Origin: Anaerolineales bacterium
GTDB taxonomy: Bacteria > Chloroflexota > Anaerolineae > Anaerolineales > Villigracilaceae
DNA: 5,285 nucleotides
Assembly (NCBI GenBank): GCA_016789485.1
Contig: JAEURE010000201.1
Coordinates: 249-5,533 of the forward strand
Direction of reading: 5' to 3'
A program made the position numbers and the translations under genes. This document shows, one piece after another, positions 1-4,732 of the stretch. The notes under the pieces are model-generated. The model was not told where the DNA came from. It worked only from the letters and a program-made list of their open reading frames with translations, and did not search any database. The first letter of the stretch is position 1, and the number at the start of each line of letters is the position of its first letter.

Positions 1-201
1 AGACAGCATGACAAATGCGATCAAGCCAAAGAAAAAGAAATTCACAAACCCTAAACCGAAAGCGCGACCAGAAGTCTGATTGATGATGCTTTGAGTCTTT
101 GTCACATGGCTAGTGAAAAGCGCGCCGATAACAAGGAAATATGCGGCCAGAGTGATGGTCAGCAGGATGACGATGAAAAAGATGCGAAGGATGTCGGTCA
201 T
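1..201 (-). CDS. Small membrane protein, 3' end cut by window (function unknown)
   Basis: The first 67 codons are visible, starting at the ATG complementary to 199-201 and running in frame off the left edge. A strong Shine-Dalgarno sequence, AGGAGA, lies at 212-207 with five bases before the ATG, which supports the start. The protein opens with MTDILRIFF. A hydrophobic stretch at about residues 5-29 is a likely membrane helix, followed by a polar segment (about 30-47, with S, T, Q, N and K) and a second hydrophobic, Phe-rich stretch from about residue 48 to the edge. No catalytic or binding motif is visible. It begins 30 bases after the anti-sigma stop on the same strand, so it is probably the third gene of the sigma/anti-sigma transcript. 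It could be a regulon member or help the anti-sigma factor in the membrane, which is inference from position only. I do not recognise the family. Confidence 0.72.
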   Translation of the reverse strand, partial: MTDILRIFFIVILLTITLAAYFLVIGALFTSHVTKTQSIINQTSGRAFGLGFVNFFFFGLIAFVMLS

Positions 202-231
202 TGATTTCTCCTAATTGATGTAAGAGCAAGG

Positions 232-753
232 TTATTTCATTTGATTTCGTAACAACAAGCCATTGCCCAAGATCCACAGGACAGATACGCCCGCGAGGGT
301 GAACAACAGGCTGGACATTTCAAGAGTAGGCAGGTTTATAGGTTGGAAGGTTGGAAGGGCAAGCGTTGAAAGTTGGTCAAGCCAAACTGTCCATTGGGTT
401 TGGATCTGAAAAAATAGTTTTGTAAATGACGGCAGTTCGATCTGCGGAAGCAACACTGAGACAAAAGGCACGGCAACGATTAATGCAACCAGCGCGATAG
501 CGGCTTGCAGGAAGGCTGTCAGCGTGAGGAATTTTGGTAGTTGGGCTGGCAGGCTCGGGCGGAGAGTGAACGGCGCGGCAAGGTCACGAGTCAACTCCAG
601 TTCGGGGAGGGAATCCAATTCAGTGAATACATTTTGAAGCGTGGATAATCTCGCCGCGCATTCGTCGCAGGAGGAAAGATGCTCTTCGATCTGCACGCGC
701 TCGGTCGTGGCTTCATCAAGATATTCGTTGAGTTGCTCTTCAGTTAGATGCAT
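232..753 (-). CDS. Zinc-finger (ZAS/zf-HC2-type) transmembrane anti-sigma factor
   Basis: A 173-residue protein that probably binds and inhibits the ECF sigma factor encoded just upstream. The N-terminal cytoplasmic part carries the ZAS zinc motif H25-x3-C29-x2-C32 (HLSSCDEC), typical of anti-sigma factors of the putative zinc-finger family. A predicted membrane helix spans about residues 76-102 and a second about 147-168. This leaves an external loop of about 45 residues rich in Trp, Phe, Pro and Gln, and a short C-terminal tail (RNQMK). Many ZAS anti-sigma factors cross the membrane once; two crossings would put both ends inside. The ATG lies inside the end of the sigma gene, giving a 14-base overlap, with GGAG about seven bases upstream (GGAGAAACTCC-ATG), so translation is probably coupled. 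Family assignment is firm; the signal sensed is not visible in the sequence. Confidence 0.9.
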   Translation of the reverse strand: MHLTEEQLNEYLDEATTERVQIEEHLSSCDECAARLSTLQNVFTELDSLPELELTRDLAAPFTLRPSLPAQLPKFLTLTAFLQAAIALVALIVAVPFVSVLLPQIELPSFTKLFFQIQTQWTVWLDQLSTLALPTFQPINLPTLEMSSLLFTLAGVSVLWILGNGLLLRNQMK

Positions 754-1285
754 GGAGTTTCTCCGCCAAAATTTTGCGAGCGCGGAAGAGATGACTCTTC
801 ACGTCGCTCAATGGAATTTTTAATTCTTCGGCGATCTCTTCGTAGGACATTTCCTGATAATGCCGCAGTTCGACAACGACGCGATAATGTGCAGGCAGGG
901 ACGCGAGCGCTCCGCGAATTTGCTCGCTTCGTTCGCGGACCTCTTGAACTGATTCAGGCGATTGGGCAGGGTCGGCGTCCCGTTCATCGTCCAGCTCGGC
1001 TGTGACCTTTTGTCCTTCGAGGTGGTTGAGACATAGGTTGGCAGCCACCCGCCGAATCCACGGGCCGAACTCGCGTTCAATGTCAAAGGTGTGGATGCGG
1101 TCATAGGCGCGGATAAAAACTTCCTGCGCGAGATCCTCTGCCTCGCCGCGCTCGTGCAAAACGCGGTAACAGACGTTGAACACGCTCGTCTGATAGCGCG
1201 TGACGAGTTCGCCAAACGCTTCACGCCCTTCGGCGTCGCCGCGACGGGCACGCAGGATCAGGTCGCGGTCAGTGGGCGTAGTCAT
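740..1285 (-). CDS. RNA polymerase ECF sigma factor (SigW/RpoE-like)
   Basis: A 181-residue group 4 (extracytoplasmic function) sigma factor that directs RNA polymerase to a stress or envelope regulon. Region 2 spans about residues 24-90. It contains the core-binding stretch AEDLAQEVFIRAY (49-61) and the -10 recognition/melting segment ending in FGPWIRRVAANLCLNHL (73-89). An acidic linker follows (about 97-121), then region 4 at about 124-178 with the helix-turn-helix MSYEEIAEELKIPLSDVKSHLFRAR (146-170), split here as MSYEEIAEEL and KIPLSDVKSHLFRAR. Length is normal for ECF factors. The frame stays open upstream to an ATG at 1435, but those extra 50 codons are read from a palindromic repeat and spacer and look non-coding, so the ATG at 1285 (MTTPTDRDLI) is chosen. 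No clear Shine-Dalgarno precedes it, so the message may be leaderless or nearly so. The anti-sigma gene overlaps its end by 14 bases. Confidence 0.92.
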   Translation of the reverse strand: MTTPTDRDLILRARRGDAEGREAFGELVTRYQTSVFNVCYRVLHERGEAEDLAQEVFIRAYDRIHTFDIEREFGPWIRRVAANLCLNHLEGQKVTAELDDERDADPAQSPESVQEVRERSEQIRGALASLPAHYRVVVELRHYQEMSYEEIAEELKIPLSDVKSHLFRARKILAEKLHASN

Positions 1286-1294
1286 GGCTAAAGT

Positions 1295-1324
1295 GTAATA
1301 CAGGAGTGGGGGCAAAGAAGTTGC
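1295..1324 (-). promoter_or_regulatory. Possible promoter of the sigma/anti-sigma operon (weak)
   Basis: Reading the minus strand, GCAACTT (1324-1318) resembles the ECF-type -35 GGAACTT in six of seven positions. It is followed 17 bases later by TATTAC (1300-1295), a partial -10 match. Only nine bases then separate this from the ATG at 1285, which would give a leaderless or near-leaderless message and fits the absence of a Shine-Dalgarno. ECF operons are often autoregulated, so a self-dependent promoter is plausible, but the -10 is not a clear ECF element and the call is weak. Confidence 0.22.
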
Positions 1325-1327
1325 AGG

Positions 1328-1435
1328 AAAAAATAATGTCATTGCGAGGGCGGTGTTTTTCCGCCCGAAGCGATCTCTCCGCATTATGAGATTGCTTCGC
1401 CGCCAAAGTACAAGAGCGGCGGCTCGTAATGACAT
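1328..1435 (-). terminator. Possible transcription terminator for the hydroxylase operon, formed by the repeat
   Basis: The upstream gene stops at 1451. Transcription on the minus strand would next enter the palindromic element, whose outer stem closes at 1336 and is followed almost at once by ATTATTTTTT, with six T at 1333-1328. A long stem followed by a U tract is the layout of an intrinsic terminator. The stem is interrupted by three inner hairpins, so efficiency is uncertain. It would separate the metabolic operon from the sigma operon. Confidence 0.35.
1336..1435. repeat. 100-bp palindromic dispersed-repeat element with three internal hairpins
   Basis: The ends are 13-base inverted repeats with one mismatch: ATGTCATTGCGAG (1336-1348) and CTCGTAATGACAT (1423-1435). 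Inside are three separate hairpins. The first is GGGCGG/CCGCCC (1348-1353 with 1361-1366). The second is CGAAGCGATCTC/GAGATTGCTTCG (1366-1377 with 1388-1399, one mismatch). The third is GCCGCC/GGCGGC (1399-1404 with 1418-1423). The whole can be drawn as a cloverleaf-like fold. The terminal GTCATTGCGAG and inner GAAGC-AATCTC-type sequences match a kind of dispersed intergenic repeat I recognise from many bacterial genomes, probably non-autonomous. It encodes no transposase. Only one copy is present here, so its repeat status rests on recognition, while the palindromic structure is seen directly. Confidence 0.8.
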
Positions 1436-1450
1436 GTCTAATTTATAAAT

Positions 1451-3532
1451 TTACTTCAAAAGTATCTTATTCCAATCCATCATCACCTTCATGTGCTCCA
1501 GCGGAATCTGCCCCTCGGGCGCGTAGCCCACGAAGGAGCGGTTGTAATTATCCTCATCGCCATCTGAGAGATTCCAACGCAAGGTGTTGCGGAAGACGCC
1601 GAGGCAGGAAGTGCCGCGAAAGTCGTCGGGCAGGGAAGTTTCGAAAGTATAAACATACGTCCCGTCAGTAATTTCCGCCACTTCAATGACAGTTGCCTCA
1701 TGAATCCAACGCAGCCACTGATTTTGAGTGACCTTCTTTTTCTCAGCATCAATGGTGGTGCGCGTACGGGTCATGCCGCCGCCTCTGTATTCCCACGGCA
1801 CTGGAGCGGGCGGCGCATTCTTTCCACCTTTCGGCTTCGGGCGGTTTCCAAGAAATTCAGCAGGCACCAACCCCACCCCATTCGAATCCTGAGTCGCCTT
1901 GGGGACCTGCCAAACGCTCGGCTCGCTGTTAACATAGCGCAGCCAAAAGATGCTGGCGCCCTGCGTGTAATGTTCCGCACCCGTGGCGCGGACGAAATAC
2001 GCTCCTGGCGTTTTCTCAGCGACAAGTTTGACGTAGCGCGCCGCATTATCGGTCAATCCTCCAGGCGGAAGATGCCCACGAATGTGCTGCGCGTGTTCAG
2101 CAGTTTCGTTGCAAACTGCACGCGTGACAATGACCTCATGCGTGCGTCCGTGCTCGGGGCGCCAATTGCCCGTATTGTCCGAGGCCCACTTGCTAAAGAT
2201 GGGATAGTAAGTCATATCCGCAAAGCGGATCTTATCCTCTTCAGGGGTAAAGGTTTCCCAATTCGCATCAGTGACGTGGTTGACTCGCAGCGATGTCAGC
2301 ATGACGATCATCTTCCACGCCCAGGCTGGCAGTTGACTCTTCATCGCCTCCAACTTCGCGAGAGCTTGGTCGGTTGTTATGGACATGAACTCATACCGAG
2401 TTTCTTCTTCCACCAATGCAGTCAGACCAGCGCGTTTGGTCTTGGGTCCATTGGCTTTGACTCCCTGCATGTGCATGGCGATCTTGTCTTTCCATGCTTT
2501 TTCTGATGCTTTGGCGAGCGCAGGCTTGTTCGGGTTTGCACCTTCGTATTGAGCGATCTTCTCCGCGCATTTTGCGGCCACGTCCGCATCGCTGAGCTTG
2601 GCCTGCGCCTTCCTCACTTCATCCACACGCAAGCGGATGAGTAGATCTTTCGGGTCTGCCCACGAGCCATGCGCAGACTTGTAGCGCATCCCCGAAAAAT
2701 GGACGACCATGTATTGCAGCCAAAGTGGGAAGCGTTTTGGTTCCTTCTCGAATCGCGCGCGGATATCCGCCAGCAATTGATATTGATTCTTGCCTTCCAG
2801 AGTCTTGGTGTACTGCTCCACCTTCAAGCGGACAATGTCCTTAACTGTGGCAGGAACTTTTGGATCGTAATTGACGAGGAATTCATTTTCAGTGGTTTTG
2901 TAGTTCGGGTCGGCTTTGGTCAGCTTGTACCATTCCAGTTTTGGGCCTTCGAGCTTGTTGTAAGTCCCTTCGAACTGACGCAATTTTTCCATTTCTTCCA
3001 GCACCATCGGCAGCGCGGATTCTTTCTTGAGCTTGAATTCAGCCTCCACCTTGGCACGGTTGGGGTGTTCTGGCAGCATCCCTTCCAACTGACGCTGCAA
3101 GAACCGAATGCGGTCATTCAGAAAACCAAGCTGCGTCTTGAACGACTCAATGCGGCTTAGGATGAAGGTACGTTCACCGCGAATATCCTTGGGCCAGGAA
3201 GCGACAAATAATGCGTGATTCTTTTGAATCAGCGCCATCGCCTCTTCTTCGATGGGTTTGTACTTGAGGTAATAGCCCTTCACATCAGGCAGCATGAAAT
3301 AATTGCGCAAGCTGGAATACAATTTGAAGTCCGCGATGCGGGCATTTTCCATACCTTGCTCATACTCATCCACATCCGCTTTGAGTGTGGAAATATCCCT
3401 GTTCTTATATTCCGCCCATAAATCAACCTCCTTGTAATAGACAAGGAAATCCCGCAGCTTGTTCAACCGCATGGGATAAATCGTCTTCAACAAAATTTCA
3501 TTCTGCCATTGAAAATTCAACGTCCCTGCCAT
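1451..3532 (-). CDS. Uncharacterised 693-residue protein, probably co-transcribed with the hydroxylase
   Basis: I do not recognise this family. The start is well supported: AAAAGGAG (3546-3539) sits six bases before the ATG at 3532. No signal peptide or membrane helix is apparent, so it is probably cytoplasmic. The N-terminal third (about 1-260) is rich in Lys, Glu and aromatics and looks helical, with likely coiled coil at about 125-200. Two similar segments follow. One runs from F268 to W291 (P269, W271, M275, V277, R283, W291). The other runs from L401 to W425 (P402, W404, M408, V410, R416, W425), with identical spacing from Pro to Arg. A linker rich in Pro, Lys and Gly lies at about 562-580. 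Between the second motif and the linker is an aromatic-rich part, with GAYFVRATGAEHYTQG at 510-525 and ASIFWLRYVNSEPSVW at 526-541. The C-terminal domain is about 585-693. It starts 47 bases after the hydroxylase stop with no terminator between, suggesting one operon. No enzymatic function can be assigned. Confidence 0.88.
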   Translation of the reverse strand: MAGTLNFQWQNEILLKTIYPMRLNKLRDFLVYYKEVDLWAEYKNRDISTLKADVDEYEQGMENARIADFKLYSSLRNYFMLPDVKGYYLKYKPIEEEAMALIQKNHALFVASWPKDIRGERTFILSRIESFKTQLGFLNDRIRFLQRQLEGMLPEHPNRAKVEAEFKLKKESALPMVLEEMEKLRQFEGTYNKLEGPKLEWYKLTKADPNYKTTENEFLVNYDPKVPATVKDIVRLKVEQYTKTLEGKNQYQLLADIRARFEKEPKRFPLWLQYMVVHFSGMRYKSAHGSWADPKDLLIRLRVDEVRKAQAKLSDADVAAKCAEKIAQYEGANPNKPALAKASEKAWKDKIAMHMQGVKANGPKTKRAGLTALVEEETRYEFMSITTDQALAKLEAMKSQLPAWAWKMIVMLTSLRVNHVTDANWETFTPEEDKIRFADMTYYPIFSKWASDNTGNWRPEHGRTHEVIVTRAVCNETAEHAQHIRGHLPPGGLTDNAARYVKLVAEKTPGAYFVRATGAEHYTQGASIFWLRYVNSEPSVWQVPKATQDSNGVGLVPAEFLGNRPKPKGGKNAPPAPVPWEYRGGGMTRTRTTIDAEKKKVTQNQWLRWIHEATVIEVAEITDGTYVYTFETSLPDDFRGTSCLGVFRNTLRWNLSDGDEDNYNRSFVGYAPEGQIPLEHMKVMMDWNKILLK

Positions 3533-3538
3533 GAAGCG

Positions 3539-3546
3539 CTCCTTTT
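3539..3546 (-). promoter_or_regulatory. Shine-Dalgarno sequence of the 693-residue protein
   Basis: AAAAGGAG on the minus strand lies six bases upstream of the ATG at 3532. It is the best ribosome-binding site in this half of the window and fixes the start of the unknown gene. It lies in the 47-base gap after the hydroxylase stop, so the second gene has its own initiation signal and need not rely on coupling. Confidence 0.75.
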
Positions 3547-3579
3547 ACCCACGCCGTTTTATTCAGTTTCTATAGACCA

Positions 3580-4593
3580 TTATTTTCGCAGCGCGATCGG
3601 CTTCAGGAAAGAATCCAGCAGCACATCCATCTGCTCAAGCGACTCGCAGACAAAGAGCATCGGGTTGAAGGCATACACCGTTTTCGGGATGCGGGCAATC
3701 GTCTCAATATCGAACGGGATAAGGATCACATCTCCGCCGAACATGCCTTCCTGCGCAATACCCAATGACCGGTACAACGAGAGGACAACGTTCCAGCCTT
3801 CATCAGCGGAGGACATCTGTCCCTTTTGGTGCAGGGCATTCACACCGTCAATGATGCGGTGCAGATTGTTCTTGTTGGCGAGGAAATGCGCCTGGAGCTG
3901 CGGAAAGACCGGGCGTGAAAAATCGATCACATTATCCCGCCCAAGACGGTAGAACTCCATGATAGTGCGCGTCAATTCCTTGCGCCCGGAGATAATTCCC
4001 GCGCCGAAAACCTTAAAGCGATTATCCTGCACGATCAGCCCAAACTCGGTGCTGTACCACGCCAGCCGTTTGATCACTTCGCGCTCTTCCTGGGTCGCAT
4101 TCATGTATGCAGGCGCAAATTTATCCTCGATGCGCGCGTAAAATTCCTGAGTCAAAAACGGCAGGTGACCAAAAATATCGTGGAACATGTCAGGTTCCGG
4201 CGTAAATTCCATCTGGTCGCGGGTGCGCAGATAATCGGTGATCAGGAAGATACGCTGTGCGAATTTTTTATACCAGTCATCTGCCAGAGTGTAGCGCACC
4301 ACCGTTCGCTCAATGTGCCAGCCCGAGCGCGGTGTGATGCATTCGTTCAAATGCGCCACAGTTGGGATCTGATGCGGGTCAAGCTGGAGTAATTCCAATC
4401 CAATTTTATATTCCTGACAAAGATGTTCGAGCAAATAAGGCTGATGAATCCCCGCGAACAAGTCTGCCCAAATAGCGTGCTGGTTTGCCGAAAAAACAAG
4501 TTCCTGATTTTCAGTCGAATATTCCTGTGATGGATCAACGTGCTGCGCGGCGATATCCCCGGTATAGCTTGGTACGTTTTGATTCATGGTCAT
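3580..4593 (-). CDS. phhA: Pterin-dependent phenylalanine 4-hydroxylase (aromatic amino acid hydroxylase family)
   Basis: A 337-residue non-haem iron monooxygenase expected to convert L-phenylalanine to L-tyrosine using O2 and a tetrahydropterin, in the cytoplasm. The iron site is complete. TPEPDMFHDIFGHLPFL (131-147) gives His138 and His143, and WYSTEFGLI (179-187) gives Glu183. KVFGAGIISG (194-203) is the usual segment after the Glu ligand. The C-terminal FDIETIARIPKTVYAFNPMLFV (294-315) matches the family's ending, here shown as FDIETIARIPK and TVYAFNPMLFV. There is no N-terminal ACT regulatory domain, as usual in bacteria. It is longer than typical bacterial PhhA (about 260-300 residues) because of roughly 45-60 extra residues at about 215-285, between the GAGI and FD segments. 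The ATG at 4593 is chosen because AAAGGG lies seven bases upstream. A TTG at 4611 overlaps that site, and an ATG at 4587 is also possible. Tryptophan or tyrosine as substrate cannot be excluded. A pteridine reductase-like gene is divergent. Confidence 0.93.
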   Translation of the reverse strand: MTMNQNVPSYTGDIAAQHVDPSQEYSTENQELVFSANQHAIWADLFAGIHQPYLLEHLCQEYKIGLELLQLDPHQIPTVAHLNECITPRSGWHIERTVVRYTLADDWYKKFAQRIFLITDYLRTRDQMEFTPEPDMFHDIFGHLPFLTQEFYARIEDKFAPAYMNATQEEREVIKRLAWYSTEFGLIVQDNRFKVFGAGIISGRKELTRTIMEFYRLGRDNVIDFSRPVFPQLQAHFLANKNNLHRIIDGVNALHQKGQMSSADEGWNVVLSLYRSLGIAQEGMFGGDVILIPFDIETIARIPKTVYAFNPMLFVCESLEQMDVLLDSFLKPIALRK

Positions 4594-4600
4594 GATTTTG

Positions 4601-4609
4601 CCCTTTCTC
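4601..4609 (-). promoter_or_regulatory. Shine-Dalgarno sequence deciding the hydroxylase start
   Basis: GAGAAAGGG on the minus strand ends seven bases before the ATG at 4593. It favours that ATG over the TTG at 4611, whose codon touches the edge of this site and so has no site of its own at a usual distance. The ATG two codons later (4587) would have a spacing of 13, less favourable. Confidence 0.65.
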
Positions 4610-4657
4610 AAATTTTTGAAGAATGCAAAACATCAGTAACATCTGCAACGTCCAGTC

Positions 4658-4686
4658 ATGTTATCACCACCAAAAACGGAAGTCAA
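4658..4686 (-). promoter_or_regulatory. Sigma-70-type promoter for the hydroxylase operon
   Basis: On the minus strand, TTGACT (4686-4681) and TAACAT (4663-4658) are separated by exactly 17 bases. The -10 is preceded by TGA, an extended -10 signature. Transcription should start near 4650, leaving a leader of about 57 bases before the ATG at 4593. This is the best housekeeping-type promoter in the window. No attenuator or riboswitch structure is evident in the short leader. Confidence 0.65.
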
Positions 4687-4692
4687 GAACAA

Positions 4693-4705
4693 GACAAACC
4701 TTGTC
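4693..4705. promoter_or_regulatory. 13-bp palindrome between the divergent promoters (possible operator)
   Basis: GACAA-ACC-TTGTC is a perfect inverted repeat with five-base arms and a three-base centre. It lies seven bases upstream of the hydroxylase -35 and 12-14 bases upstream of the extended -10 of the plus-strand gene. A regulator bound here could affect both genes. Short palindromes of this size do occur by chance, and no regulator gene is present in the window. Confidence 0.3.
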
Positions 4706-4716
4706 AACTTTGATGA

Positions 4717-4725
4717 TGATACAAT
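4717..4725 (+). promoter_or_regulatory. Extended -10 promoter of the pteridine reductase-like gene, possibly leaderless
   Basis: TGATACAAT contains TGn followed by TACAAT, five of six matches to the -10 consensus. Only seven bases separate it from the ATG at 4733, so transcription would begin at or next to the start codon. A TTGTCA at 4701-4706 resembles a -35 but is only 13 bases from the -10, too close for a normal promoter, so the extended -10 would have to act without it. Confidence 0.45.
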
Positions 4726-4732
4726 TTCAAGG

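Noticed and set aside
820..1251. 143-codon minus-strand frame overlapping the sigma gene
   Set aside because: It is out of frame with the clearly conserved sigma-70 regions 2 and 4, and its translation has no recognisable domain.
1336..1435. tRNA or structured regulatory RNA, because of the cloverleaf-like fold
   Set aside because: No anticodon-arm or T-loop consensus and no CCA end. The near-perfect terminal inverted repeats fit a dispersed palindromic repeat better.
1700..2506. 268-codon open frame on the plus strand opposite the unknown protein
   Set aside because: It is antisense to a well-supported gene with a good ribosome-binding site. Its translation is Arg/Ser-rich and shows no domain, typical of a shadow frame.
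2258..2731. Unknown 693-residue protein as a tyrosine recombinase, from two motifs resembling the first Arg box (GMR and SLR followed by Trp)
   Set aside because: No convincing downstream HxxR box or catalytic Tyr in the expected place, and no recombination context. The resemblance is limited to a short helix-turn pattern.
2669..3160. 163-codon plus-strand frame with hydrophobic stretches
   Set aside because: It is antisense to the coiled-coil region of the unknown protein. Phe/Leu/Gln-rich sequence is what results from reading Lys/Glu-rich codons on the opposite strand.
4591..4611. TTG at 4611 as start of the hydroxylase
   Set aside because: The codon touches the Shine-Dalgarno GAGAAAGGG, which is correctly spaced for the ATG at 4593. 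The extra six residues (MRKGKI when started with Met) are not needed for the family.
4701..4725. TTGTCA at 4701-4706 with TACAAT at 4720-4725 as a standard -35/-10 promoter
   Set aside because: The spacer is only 13 bases, too short for a standard sigma-70 promoter. Only the extended -10 was kept.
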